Shown: positions 7,435 through 15,802 of the stretch, one piece after another | Layout: each line of letters opens with the position of its first letter | How positions within the stretch are numbered: the stretch's first letter is position 1 | Notes under the pieces: model-generated | The model's input: only the letters and a program-made list of their open reading frames with translations | The model's database searches: none | Told to the model about the DNA's origin: nothing | Program-made: the position numbers and the translations under genes | Assembly (NCBI RefSeq): GCF_014196965.1 | Contig: NZ_JACIEQ010000011.1 | Location: 1-42,701 of the forward strand | Length of the DNA: 42,701 bases | From: Actibacterium naphthalenivorans | Lineage (GTDB): Bacteria; Pseudomonadota; Alphaproteobacteria; Rhodobacterales; Rhodobacteraceae | Direction: 5' to 3'

Positions 7435-8130
7435 TTGTTGTATATGAGATCGCTTATTTTTGTCATTGCCCTGTTGCCCGGCCTCGCCTCTGCCGAAACC
7501 ATCCCGCGTGGCGGTCCCAACGACAGCCGAGTGCGCTTGGCCACCTACCAGGAGGGTCAGGTCTACCGTCTCAGCGTGTCGCTCACCCATGTGACCACGG
7601 TCGAATTCGGTGAGGGTGAAAGCATCCGCTCGATCATCGCGGGCGACACGGAAGGCTTCGAGATCGATGGCGTCCCCGGTGGTCAGGCCTTTGCAATCAA
7701 GCCCGTCGCGCGCGGTGTCCATACCAATGTGACGGTCTACACGAACAGGCGAAGCTACTATTTCAACGTCGAGGAGGTCCGCAGCCCGACCTTCTACGTT
7801 GTGCAGTTCCGCTACCCTGACGACGCTGCGCGCCCGATCCGGGCCATCGCCGCCCAAGCGCCGAACTACAATTACGGCGCCAGCGCGCGGACCGAGTTCA
7901 CGCCAACCCGCATCTGGGATGACGGGACGTTCACGTATTTCGCCTTTCCAAGAAACGCACCTGTGCCAGCGATCTTCCGCTACGCGGGCGGCCGTGAACG
8001 CACGGTCAACACGCAAACCCCTGAGGACGGTGTGATCCGCGTCAGCGGCGTAAACCGCCAATGGGTCCTGCGACTTGGCGAAGAGGTGGTCTGCATCGAG
8101 GCGATCCCGCCCGCGGAGGCCGCCTCATGA
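7435..8130 (+). CDS. virB9: VirB9 outer-membrane-complex subunit
   Basis: A 231-residue periplasmic protein with a signal peptide (MRSLIFVIALLPGLASA) and the beta-rich VirB9/CagX arrangement: RVRLATYQEGQVYRLSV near the start, a middle linker, then a C-terminal domain with TRIWDDGTFTYFAFP and VVCIEA. VirB9 forms the outer ring with VirB7 and VirB10. I use the TTG at 7435 because GGAG lies 8 bases upstream; an ATG at 7444 is possible. The stop overlaps the VirB10 start. The lone cysteine near the C-terminus could be relevant to VirB7 pairing, but this is speculation. Confidence 0.92.
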   Translation: MLYMRSLIFVIALLPGLASAETIPRGGPNDSRVRLATYQEGQVYRLSVSLTHVTTVEFGEGESIRSIIAGDTEGFEIDGVPGGQAFAIKPVARGVHTNVTVYTNRRSYYFNVEEVRSPTFYVVQFRYPDDAARPIRAIAAQAPNYNYGASARTEFTPTRIWDDGTFTYFAFPRNAPVPAIFRYAGGRERTVNTQTPEDGVIRVSGVNRQWVLRLGEEVVCIEAIPPAEAAS

Positions 8131-9506
8131 GCGATACCGAGAACACCGAGCTGGAAAAACGCCTCGCCGCCCTTGAGAAAGGCAGTGCCCGCGCCCCCAC
8201 GGCGGCGCAGCGCCGGTCGCCCCTTCTCGCGCTGATCGTGGTCCTCGTCATCGGCGCGGGTGGTGCCCTGCTTTATCTTCTCTCACAGCCCGACGAAGAG
8301 GAAGCCTTGCCGACGGCCACCCCGGATGTCTTCCAAAACGAGGGGGACGGCTTTGGCGCCATCGAGACCTTGCCCCCGCCCGAGCCCGAGGTTGTGTTTG
8401 TCGGACCGGATCCAGTCGAGCCCAACGCGGAGCTTCTGGCGCAGATCACCGCGCTGCAGGCCCAGATCGAGGAGTTGCGCAACGCCCCTGAACCAGTTGT
8501 CGAGGAAGACACCGCTGCCGCAGATGCGATTGACGCGCTGACCGCGCAGATCGCGGCCCTGCAAGCCGCGTCGGAAACCGCGCAACAGCAGTTTCGCGAT
8601 GAGCTCACGGCGCGCGACCGCGAACTGGAGCAACTCCGCATGGACCTTGAGCTCGCGCAGCTTGAGGCCAACCGGCCCCTTCCGGCACCCATCGGGCCCA
8701 CCGAGGACGAGTTACGCGCGCGGGAAGAAGAGCGGCTCCGGCGCGAGGAAGAAGCAAGACGGCTCGCGGAACTTGAACGCCGCGCCGCGGAGGAACGCGC
8801 CTTCCAGGAGCGGCGCATCGCCTCGCCGACCATCGCTTTTGGCGGTGCCTCCGGAGCGAATGAAACAGCTCTGACCGAACGCACTTTTGGCGAGGTGACG
8901 GATTTCGTGCTGAACGGGGCGCTGCCCTCTACCGTGACGCAGGCCGAGGTGATCGCCAATCCCTCCAACACGATTCTACAGGGCACCATGATCCAGGCCG
9001 TCATGGAAACTGCCCTTGACAGCTCCCTGCCCGGCCAGACCCGTGCCGTGGTGTCCGAGGATGTCTACAGCGTCGATGGCGCGCGCCTCTTGATCCCCCG
9101 CGGATCCCGTCTCATCGGGCGCTACCGCGCTGGCGTCGATATCGCGCAGCGCCGGGTCACCATCGCCTGGGACCGGATCATCCTGCCCGCGGGCCAGACC
9201 GTCCAGATCAGCTCCTTCGGAGGTGATGAACTGGGCCGTTCTGGCGTCACCGGTTTCGTGGACACACGCTTCGCCGAGCGTTTCGGGTCGGCCGCCCTGA
9301 TCTCGCTGATCTCAGCAGCACCCAGTGCTGCCGCCTCCGAAGTCCAGGATGAGACTGCCGCCGACGCTCTCGAAGACGTTGGCGATGATCTGGCAGATGC
9401 CACGGACAGCGTCATAGGCGATTACCTCTCCATCGGCCCCGTCATCTATGTCGACCAGGGCGCCCGCGTCACGGTCATGGTCGACCGCGATCTGGAGATA
9501 TTCTGA
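8127..9506 (+). CDS. virB10: VirB10 core-complex protein spanning both membranes
   Basis: The 459-residue protein starts at an ATG overlapping the virB9 stop. It has a cytoplasmic tail, a membrane span (about 32-53, ALIVVLVIGAGGALLYLL), and a proline/glutamate-rich linker. A long coiled-coil section follows (about 90-235, many Glu, Arg and Ala heptads), then the conserved TrbI/VirB10 beta-barrel domain (LIPRGSRLIGRY, WDRIILPAGQTV, GRSGVTGFVDTRF). The antenna helices lie in the last part. VirB10 senses ATP use by VirB4, VirB11 and VirD4 and gates the outer pore. The coiled coil is unusually long for the family. Confidence 0.94.
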   Translation: MSDTENTELEKRLAALEKGSARAPTAAQRRSPLLALIVVLVIGAGGALLYLLSQPDEEEALPTATPDVFQNEGDGFGAIETLPPPEPEVVFVGPDPVEPNAELLAQITALQAQIEELRNAPEPVVEEDTAAADAIDALTAQIAALQAASETAQQQFRDELTARDRELEQLRMDLELAQLEANRPLPAPIGPTEDELRAREEERLRREEEARRLAELERRAAEERAFQERRIASPTIAFGGASGANETALTERTFGEVTDFVLNGALPSTVTQAEVIANPSNTILQGTMIQAVMETALDSSLPGQTRAVVSEDVYSVDGARLLIPRGSRLIGRYRAGVDIAQRRVTIAWDRIILPAGQTVQISSFGGDELGRSGVTGFVDTRFAERFGSAALISLISAAPSAAASEVQDETAADALEDVGDDLADATDSVIGDYLSIGPVIYVDQGARVTVMVDRDLEIF

Positions 9507-9510
9507 GCCC

Positions 9511-10497
9511 ATGTCGCTGAGCTATCTCGAAACCTCGCTCGACCGGATCGACGCCGCCGCTCGCGACGATGTCATCGAGATCTGCATCAACCCTGATGGC
9601 ACCTGCTGGGGCGAATTCCAGGGCGATCACTTCATGCGGAGGCTGGACCAGGCGTTGACCGCAACAGAAGTGAAGGACCTCGGCAACCAGATCGCCTCTT
9701 CCGCCAACACAACGATGAGCAAGGACCGCCCGATCGTCTCGGTCTCGATCACCTACAAGGGGCGCCCGATCCGCGCACAGGTCATCACCCCGCCTGCCGT
9801 GCTCTCGGCCATGTCGATCAGCCTTCGGTTCTTCTCAAGCCTGCCGCTTGACGGGATTGCGCTTGATTTCCTTTTTGGCAAGGAACGCAAGCTTGAAGAA
9901 CTCCGCCTCGAGAAAACCCACGAACTGCGCGAAGTGGTGGCCGCGGGCGTGATCGACGATGCGCTGGCCTTTTGCGTCGACAACAAGCTTAACATGATCG
10001 TCTCTGGCGGCACCTCCACCGGCAAGACCGTGGCTGCACGCAAGATCCTCTCGCACGTGCCATCCGAGGAACGCATCGTCACCATCGAGGAAGCCGCCGA
10101 GCTTCTGCCGACCCAGCCCAATGCCGTGACCCTCATCGCCAATCGCGATGCGGAGTTCCAGACCGCCGATGTGCTGCTCACCGCAACGTTGCGCATGCGC
10201 CCCGACCGGATCATCCTGGGCGAGGTGCGCGGCAAGGAAGCCATGACCTTCCTCGAGGCGATCAACACTGGCCATGGCGGCTCAATGACCACGCTGCACG
10301 CAGAAACCCCGCAACTTGCCGTGCAGCGTCTGGCCATCGCCGCACTCAAGACCGAGATCCCGATGACCTATGCCGACATGATCCAGTACATCGAGAACTC
10401 CATCGACGTAATCATCCAGGCCGGTCGCCATGATGGCAAACGCGGCATCACCGAATTCTACCTCCCCGGCACCAATGAGATCGGAGCTTCCCAATGA
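9511..10497 (+). CDS. virB11: VirB11 hexameric ATPase
   Basis: Traffic ATPase of 328 residues, starting at an ATG four bases after the VirB10 stop. The C-terminal RecA-like domain has Walker A GGTSTGKT at about residue 167, an Asp box (TIEEAAEL), Walker B (RIILGEVRG) and the His box (NTGHGGSMTTLHA). These are the four hallmarks of VirB11/PulE secretion ATPases. VirB11 switches VirB4 between pilus assembly and DNA transfer. The stop overlaps the next start by 4 bases. Confidence 0.95.
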   Translation: MSLSYLETSLDRIDAAARDDVIEICINPDGTCWGEFQGDHFMRRLDQALTATEVKDLGNQIASSANTTMSKDRPIVSVSITYKGRPIRAQVITPPAVLSAMSISLRFFSSLPLDGIALDFLFGKERKLEELRLEKTHELREVVAAGVIDDALAFCVDNKLNMIVSGGTSTGKTVAARKILSHVPSEERIVTIEEAAELLPTQPNAVTLIANRDAEFQTADVLLTATLRMRPDRIILGEVRGKEAMTFLEAINTGHGGSMTTLHAETPQLAVQRLAIAALKTEIPMTYADMIQYIENSIDVIIQAGRHDGKRGITEFYLPGTNEIGASQ

Positions 10498-10682
10498 AAA
10501 CCTTTGAATACGATATCCTGTCCTTTCCGGTGAAGAAGCAAAAGGACTACGACGAGGTGCGACGTGCTTTGAATGAGCGCGGCGCGGAAGGGTGGGAGGT
10601 TATCACCGCCGAAGCCGGCGACTACGGCTACACCACTTTCTTGAAGCGTGAGACTGGTACAATGAAGGCGGCATCGGAATGA
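10494..10682 (+). CDS. DUF4177-family small protein inside the T4SS operon
   Basis: A 62-residue cytoplasmic protein. The spaced motif YDILSFP followed by LNERGAEGWEVITAEAG is the signature of the DUF4177 family (aromatic start strand, LN-x-x-G-x-x-GWE-V). The biochemical role of this family is not known to me. It is coupled to virB11 by an ATGA overlap and to the next gene by another, so it is a genuine member of the operon. A position between virB11 and virB6 suggests a regulatory or assembly-related function, but nothing in the sequence shows it. Confidence 0.75.
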   Translation: MKTFEYDILSFPVKKQKDYDEVRRALNERGAEGWEVITAEAGDYGYTTFLKRETGTMKAASE

Positions 10683-11083
10683 CACGGGCTATCGCAGTCG
10701 CTGGCCTGCTCTTGATCTTTGGCACAACTGCTGGCGTAGCCGAGCGGAACCTGATCCCGACGCTCGACAACCACCCAAATGTTTGCCCAGACCAGCCACC
10801 TGAGCCGAAGTGGATGCAGAACATCAATGTGCGCGAATCCTATAAGCGCCTTTTAATCCAACAGATATATCGGGCTCAAAGCATGGAGCGCGTCGTAGAA
10901 TCGCAAAACTGCGACTGTCCCACGCGGTATCCATCTTGGGCAGCAGCCGAACGCGTATACATCGAGCATTTCGCCGCATCTGAATACTGGGACATCGTGG
11001 AAGCGACTTCCGCATACCGACGCCAAGCAAATGAGCTTCGACGCGAAGCCATGCCTATCTGCGAAGCCACCGGAAACTGGTAG
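10679..11083 (+). CDS. Small secreted cysteine-containing protein of the T4SS operon
   Basis: A 134-residue protein with a signal peptide (AIAVAGLLLIFGTTAGVA/E). The mature part is helical and polar with four cysteines (in NVCPDQ, NCDCP and PICEA), suggesting disulphides in the periplasm. There is no lipobox. It starts with an ATGA overlap behind the DUF4177 gene and ends 6 bases before VirB6. Its codons are less GC-rich than those of the virB genes. I do not recognise the family. It might be an entry-exclusion-like or pilus-associated factor, as small exported proteins near VirB6 sometimes are, but this is a guess. Confidence 0.65.
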   Translation: MTRAIAVAGLLLIFGTTAGVAERNLIPTLDNHPNVCPDQPPEPKWMQNINVRESYKRLLIQQIYRAQSMERVVESQNCDCPTRYPSWAAAERVYIEHFAASEYWDIVEATSAYRRQANELRREAMPICEATGNW

Positions 11084-11089
11084 GTCTCC

Positions 11090-12169
11090 ATGAGTGTCGT
11101 CACCTATTTCGTGGAAACCGCTGAAGGCTATCTCAATACCGCTGCCGAGACGCAATTCGGCGCGGTCGCCGCAACGGTCGGCACGTTGCTGGTTCTGGGA
11201 ACAACACTAGTTGTCATTCTGGTCTTCATCAACATGATCTACCAGTATCGCGCCATGGACGGCCGAACTGCCTTTTGGCTGGCCGTGAAGGTCGGACTTA
11301 TAGGGGTCTTCGCGGCCAACTGGGTCCAGTTCAATGCGCTTGCCTCAGCAATACTGAACGGAATTGACAGCATTGCCGGCGCCCTTGTGGCTTCTGTCGG
11401 CGGCGGATCACCTGGTCCGTCCGGTACCTTTGCAGAGGAATTTGACGAACTGATTGCAGCGCTAGGGGATTATCTGAATGCTGCGGGATCTGAGCTGAAC
11501 TGGATGGCGGGTGCCTTGCTTGACACACTTGGGGTTCTGCTGCTCTCGATTCTTGGCGGGTTGGCGGCATTTATTGTTGTGGCGTCCCGGCTCATGATCG
11601 CTCTGCTAATTGGCATTGCGCCAGTGATGATCTTCTTGACCCTGTTCGAGGTGACCAAGGATTATTTCGCACGCTGGCTTTCGGCACTGATTTCCTTCGC
11701 GATATACCCGATCGTCGTTGCCGGCGTGTTCGCGACCATCACGGGTGTCTCGCGTGCGCTTCTTGCTAAGCTGGGCGACCCGGAAGGCGCCTCCAACATC
11801 GGTGCGCTCATTCCGTTCTTCATGATGGTGCTGATGGCAAAGGGATTCATCATAGCAACGCCATTCCTGGTTCGGGCAATTTCCGGCAACATCATGATGC
11901 CGGCACTTTCGGCAGGGTTCGGGGGGAGCTATGCGTTCGCCAGAGGGCTGGCAGGTAGCCAACAGGTTTACAACCGTTACGCCATCGGGGGTGCAACCGG
12001 GGCTGAATACGCAGCCCTTCGAGCGCGACAATTCTTCGGTGTGCAAGCGTTGCCAAGCCGGCCCAACACAGCGGGTGGGCCAACTGCATCTCCTGCCGGC
12101 GACGGGACCGGAACTGGCGCTAGGATGCTGGCGCAGCTTTCAAGGTTGGGTCGTCTCGGAAGACGGTGA
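11090..12169 (+). CDS. virB6: VirB6/TrbL polytopic channel protein
   Basis: A 359-residue inner-membrane protein with several hydrophobic segments: near the start (VGTLLVLGTTLVVILVFINM), around 60, around 150 (LLLSILGGLAAFIVVASRLM), 170-185, 200-225, and 240-260 (IPFFMMVLMAKGFIIATPFL). It carries the VirB6/TrbL conserved core (MIALLIGIAPVMIFLTLFEVT, followed by a tryptophan/serine helix). VirB6 forms the inner-membrane passage for DNA. Unusually, it is the last gene of the cluster, behind virB11 and two small genes, instead of between VirB5 and VirB8. Confidence 0.88.
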   Translation: MSVVTYFVETAEGYLNTAAETQFGAVAATVGTLLVLGTTLVVILVFINMIYQYRAMDGRTAFWLAVKVGLIGVFAANWVQFNALASAILNGIDSIAGALVASVGGGSPGPSGTFAEEFDELIAALGDYLNAAGSELNWMAGALLDTLGVLLLSILGGLAAFIVVASRLMIALLIGIAPVMIFLTLFEVTKDYFARWLSALISFAIYPIVVAGVFATITGVSRALLAKLGDPEGASNIGALIPFFMMVLMAKGFIIATPFLVRAISGNIMMPALSAGFGGSYAFARGLAGSQQVYNRYAIGGATGAEYAALRARQFFGVQALPSRPNTAGGPTASPAGDGTGTGARMLAQLSRLGRLGRR

Positions 12170-12460
12170 CGGCACGGAGCCGAGTTACTGCTTTGGACCG
12201 CGATGCTGAGAAGCGGCCCGCCAGAAGAGACATTTGCTGCGAACGTTAGAACAGGCCCAGTATGCATGGGTTGCGGCAACGTGGAGTCCTTCCACATCAC
12301 CAAAGTCTGGCGAACTCGGGCAGGACTTCATCGAAACGATCATGAAAAGGAAGTGGGGACATGAGCTTACACCGTCGCAAGGGCTATGGTCGGCCCCCCT
12401 TGCATGGTAGTGAAAGACCCCTTATTTTTCTCTGTAGGGGAAAAACTGCATTTCAGCGGG

Positions 12461-12489
12461 TTGACTCGCCAACCTGACCCGCCTATTTC
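12461..12489 (+). promoter_or_regulatory. Sigma-70-like promoter of the restriction operon
   Basis: TTGACT at 12461-12466 and TATTTC at 12484-12489 are separated by 17 bases, placing a start site near 12496 and about 25 bases in front of the first gene. The -35 box matches the consensus in five of six positions; the -10 is weaker. The next 21 bases form a palindrome, so the promoter is likely to be controlled. Confidence 0.5.
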
Positions 12490-12510
12490 TCTGTAATAAG
12501 ACTTACAGAG
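12489..12510. promoter_or_regulatory. 8+8 palindrome over promoter and ribosome-binding site
   Basis: CTCTGTAA and TTACAGAG are perfect 8-base arms around TAAGAC. The palindrome begins at the last base of the predicted -10 box and ends in the GAG of the GAGG ribosome-binding site at 12508-12511. A protein bound here would block transcription. A hairpin in the RNA would mask translation start. A further half-site, CTCTGTA, lies at 12430-12436, 59 bases upstream. No dedicated controller gene is seen in the island. Confidence 0.5.
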
Positions 12511-12520
12511 GTTTTCTTTA

Positions 12521-13111
12521 ATGCGACTCTCGGATCTCTCCGACATTCACTCAGGATACACAGCGCGCGGAAGACTCGATCCCGTGTTGGAGGGTGGCGT
12601 GCCGGCACTGCAACTGCGCGATGTCGGAACGACCGGCGAGATGCCGGGCTCGGACTTCCAAAGGTACAATCTGAACAAGCTGTCCGACCGCTACTTTGTC
12701 CGCGGCGGCGAGGTGGTATTCCGCTCACGCGGCGAGCCGAATGCTGCTGCAGCCATTCCCGATCCGCTGCCCGAGCCTATCGTTGTCATCGTCCCATTAT
12801 TGATCGTTCGCCCCGACAGGGGCCGCATTCTCCCGGAATACCTGGCTTGGGCCATCAACCAGCCTGATGCGCAGCGGCAGCTTGGTGCGGAAGCACAGGG
12901 CACAAGTCTAAGAATGATCCCGAAGACGGTTCTCGAGAACCTCGAGATCGCTGTCCCCGACCTGACCACACAAAAAAGCATTGTCGAACTCAATGCCCTT
13001 GCCCGGCAGGAGGGACAGTTGCTCCGCCGGCTCGCTGCTCGCCGGGAGAACCTCCTGAGCGCCATTCTCGGTGAGGCCGCGAAGGCCGCCGACCAGAAGG
13101 AGATTGCCTGA
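12521..13111 (+). CDS. Half-length HsdS-like specificity protein (one target-recognition domain)
   Basis: The 196-residue protein looks like one half of a type I specificity subunit. A single target-recognition domain (DLSDIHSGYTARGRL, LQLRDVG, EVVFRSRGEPNAA, EYLAWAINQP) is followed by a helical spacer (PDLTTQKSIVELNALARQEG, then LLRRLAARRENLLSAILGEA). A full HsdS with two such units lies two genes downstream. In some type I systems a half subunit acts as a homodimer, so this protein may give an alternative or accessory specificity. GAGG lies 9 bases before the ATG. The stop overlaps the hsdM start by one base. Confidence 0.78.
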   Translation: MRLSDLSDIHSGYTARGRLDPVLEGGVPALQLRDVGTTGEMPGSDFQRYNLNKLSDRYFVRGGEVVFRSRGEPNAAAAIPDPLPEPIVVIVPLLIVRPDRGRILPEYLAWAINQPDAQRQLGAEAQGTSLRMIPKTVLENLEIAVPDLTTQKSIVELNALARQEGQLLRRLAARRENLLSAILGEAAKAADQKEIA

Positions 13112-14628
13112 TGACCGACCAGATTACTCAACAGCAAATCAATCAGACCGCCTGGGCGGCTTGCGACACCTTCCGGGGTGCTGTCGATGCCGGTCAGTAC
13201 AAGGACTACATTCTCGTGATGTTGTTCCTGAAGTACATTTCGGACCTCTGGAATGATCATATCGAGACCTACCGCAAGCAATACGGGGACGATGATGCGC
13301 GCATCCGTCGGCGGTTGGAACGTGAACGCTTCATCCTGCCCGAGGGTGCCAGCTTCTATGATCTCTACGCGCAGCGAAACGAGCCCAACATCGGCGAGCT
13401 GATCAATATCGCGCTTGAAAAGATCGAAGACGCGAACCGCGCGAAGCTCGAGGGCGTCTTCCGCAATATCGACTTCAATTCCGAGGCCAATCTCGGCCGC
13501 CCGAAGGATCGCAACCGCCGCCTCAAGAACATGCTTGAGGACTTCGCCAAGCCCGCCCTCGACCTGCGCCCGTCGCGGGTGACCGAGGACATCATCGGCG
13601 AGTGCTACATCTACCTGATTTCCCGCTTCGCCTCGGACGCCGGTAAGAAGGCGGGCGAATTCTATACCCCGACCGCTGTTTCCGGTCTGCTCGCCAAGCT
13701 GGCCGCGCCTCAGCCCGGCGATACCATTTGCGATCCGGCATGTGGGTCGGGCTCTCTGCTTATTCAGGCATCACAGGAAGTCGGGTCCGAAAACTTCGCC
13801 CTCTACGGGCAAGAGGTGAACGGCGCTACCTGGGCGCTGGCTCGGATGAACATGTTCCTGCACGCGAAGGACGCGGCCCGCATCGAATGGTGCGACACGC
13901 TGAATAGCCCGACGCTGGTCGAGGGCGATCACCTCATGCGCTTCGACGTGGTGCTCGCCAATCCGCCGTTCTCGCTCGACAAGTGGGGTGCGGAAGACGC
14001 CGACAGCGACCAGTACAACCGCTTCTGGCGGGGTGTACCGCCCAAGTCCAAGGGCGACTACGCCTTCATCACCCACATGATCGAGATCGCCAAGCGCCAG
14101 TCCGGCCGCATCGCGGTGATCGTGCCGCATGGCGTTCTGTTCCGGGGCGGCGCGGAGGGGCGCATCCGACAGCAGCTGATCGAGGAGAACCTGCTTGACG
14201 CGGTCGTCGGCCTGCCCGCCAATCTGTTCACCACCACGGGGATCCCGGTCGCCATCCTGATCTTCGACCGTTCGCGCGAGGAAGGCGGCGCGAACGCGGA
14301 CCGGCGCGACGTGCTGTTCATCGACGCCAGCAAGGAATTCACGCCGGGCAAGACCCAGAACGTGATGGACGAGGCCCATGTCGCCAAGGTGCTGGAGACC
14401 TACGCCACCCGCGCTGAGGTCGAGCGGTATTCTCATCGGGCAGCGCCTGAGGAGATCGCCGAGAACGGCTACAACCTCAACATCCCCCGCTACGTCGACA
14501 CCTTCGAGCCGGAGGAAGAAATCGACGTCGCCGCCGTGCAGAAGGAAATCCTGCGGATCGAGGGTGAACTTGCTGACGTCCGGACGAAAATGGCCGGGTA
14601 TCTGAAGGAGCTCGGCGTTGAAGCCTGA
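13111..14628 (+). CDS. hsdM: Type I restriction-modification methyltransferase HsdM
   Basis: Adenine-N6 methyltransferase subunit, 505 residues. The N-terminal HsdM helical domain (QQQINQTAWAACDTFRG; LFLKYISDLW) is followed by the catalytic fold. Motif I is DPACGSGSLL at about residue 208 and motif IV is NPPF at about 283. GEFYTP in between is the classic HsdM signature. The C-terminus (NIPRYVDTFEPEEEIDVAAV) is also typical. The complex M2S methylates host sites; with HsdR it restricts foreign DNA. It starts at an ATG overlapping the previous stop and overlaps hsdS by 11 bases. Confidence 0.96.
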   Translation: MTDQITQQQINQTAWAACDTFRGAVDAGQYKDYILVMLFLKYISDLWNDHIETYRKQYGDDDARIRRRLERERFILPEGASFYDLYAQRNEPNIGELINIALEKIEDANRAKLEGVFRNIDFNSEANLGRPKDRNRRLKNMLEDFAKPALDLRPSRVTEDIIGECYIYLISRFASDAGKKAGEFYTPTAVSGLLAKLAAPQPGDTICDPACGSGSLLIQASQEVGSENFALYGQEVNGATWALARMNMFLHAKDAARIEWCDTLNSPTLVEGDHLMRFDVVLANPPFSLDKWGAEDADSDQYNRFWRGVPPKSKGDYAFITHMIEIAKRQSGRIAVIVPHGVLFRGGAEGRIRQQLIEENLLDAVVGLPANLFTTTGIPVAILIFDRSREEGGANADRRDVLFIDASKEFTPGKTQNVMDEAHVAKVLETYATRAEVERYSHRAAPEEIAENGYNLNIPRYVDTFEPEEEIDVAAVQKEILRIEGELADVRTKMAGYLKELGVEA

Positions 14629-15802
14629 AGGTTGGGAAATCACCACTGTTGGCAAGACCGTCAACATCGCTTCTGGGCAAGTCGACCCCAAGGACGAAGC
14701 GATAGCTGACCTGATCAGCGTCGGGCCAGACAACTTGTTGTCAGGCGGCGGTATTGAAAAGAGTAGTTTGAAATCTGCACGAGAGCTTGGGCAGATCTCA
14801 GGTAAGTATGCTTTTGATCGAAACGCAATCCTCTATTCAAAGATCCGTCCCAACCTGAACAAGGTGGCTCTGCCTAGCTTCGACGGCATTTGTAGTGCGG
14901 ACATGTATCCGATGTGGGTTTCAGATTCCGCGCGTGCAAATCGAGAGTTCATCTATTTTGTGCTGACGTCACAAGGTTTCGTCTCGTCCGCGACTTCTCG
15001 TTCCTTCCGGACGGGATTGCCAAAGATCAATCGAGAAGATTTGGAGGCCATTGAATTTCCTTTGCCGCCTCTCCCAGAACAGCGCAAGATCGCCGAGATC
15101 CTGCGAATCTGGGACGACGCGCTCAAAAAGCTCGCCACCCTCCGCGCAGCGAAGAACAAGCGCTTGGGTGCCCTTCGCTATGCGATGCTCTTCGGCGAGT
15201 TGCGCCTTGGCGACCAGCGCCGAAACTGGGTGCCGACACGCCTTGCCGCTGTCACCCATGAACTGACCGCCCGAAACGGGGCAAAGGGGTTCGGGCGCGA
15301 CTACGTGATGGGCGTCACCAAGGCCCAGGGTGTCGTGCCCATGCGCGAGCAGACCATCGCCGGTGACATCAGCCGCTACAAGCGCCTTCCCCCGCGCGCC
15401 TTCGCCTACAACCCGATGCGCATCAATGTCGGCTCTATCGCGATGAACGAGCGCGATGAGGAAGTCCTAGTCAGCCCCGACTACGTCGTTTTCGCGTGCA
15501 ATGCCGATGGCCTTGACCCCGATTACCTTGACCACCTGCGCAAGACGTCCTGGTGGGCCCATTACATCAACAGCGGCGGCTCCGGCAGCGTGCGCCAGCG
15601 CACCTACTATGACGACCTCGCCGCGCTGAAGCTGCCCCTGCCGGAACTGGACGAGCAGAAAGCCATCGCCGCTGCCCTGAACACAGCGCGCGACGACCTC
15701 GCCGCCACCGAGCGCGAAATCGAAGCCGTCACCCGTCAGAAACGCGGCCTCATGCAGAAGCTGCTGACGGGCGAGTGGCGGGTCGAAGGGGAGGATTCCT
15801 GA
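14618..15802 (+). CDS. hsdS: Type I restriction specificity subunit HsdS
   Basis: A 394-residue protein with two target-recognition domains, each followed by a conserved helix: PLPPLPEQRKIAEILRIWDD at about 147-166 and LPLPELDEQKAIAAALNTAR at about 343-362. Each recognition domain reads half of a split site. The TTG start is preceded by AAGGAG and lies in the hsdM end. The first domain is visibly less GC-rich (14640-15060) than the second (15200-15790), suggesting domain exchange by recombination. The last helix ends in GLMQKLLTGEWRV, as in many HsdS proteins. Confidence 0.93.
   Translation: MKPEGWEITTVGKTVNIASGQVDPKDEAIADLISVGPDNLLSGGGIEKSSLKSARELGQISGKYAFDRNAILYSKIRPNLNKVALPSFDGICSADMYPMWVSDSARANREFIYFVLTSQGFVSSATSRSFRTGLPKINREDLEAIEFPLPPLPEQRKIAEILRIWDDALKKLATLRAAKNKRLGALRYAMLFGELRLGDQRRNWVPTRLAAVTHELTARNGAKGFGRDYVMGVTKAQGVVPMREQTIAGDISRYKRLPPRAFAYNPMRINVGSIAMNERDEEVLVSPDYVVFACNADGLDPDYLDHLRKTSWWAHYINSGGSGSVRQRTYYDDLAALKLPLPELDEQKAIAAALNTARDDLAATEREIEAVTRQKRGLMQKLLTGEWRVEGEDS

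Larger units (their letters stand above)
12170..12520. other. Boundary region between T4SS operon and restriction island
   Basis: No convincing gene. One short frame (12203-12364, 53 codons) starts with ATG without a ribosome-binding site and contains a C-x-x-C-G-N element. I regard it as unproven. From 12421 the sequence becomes AT-rich and holds the promoter and palindrome of the restriction operon. A 10-base direct repeat TTTCTCTGTA occurs at 12427-12436 and 12486-12495. No insertion sequence end or tRNA was recognised, so how the island entered is not visible. Confidence 0.5.

Noticed and set aside
12203-12364. 53-codon frame with a C-x-x-C-G-N element after virB6
   Set aside because: No ribosome-binding site and no recognised family; kept only as a note in the boundary region.
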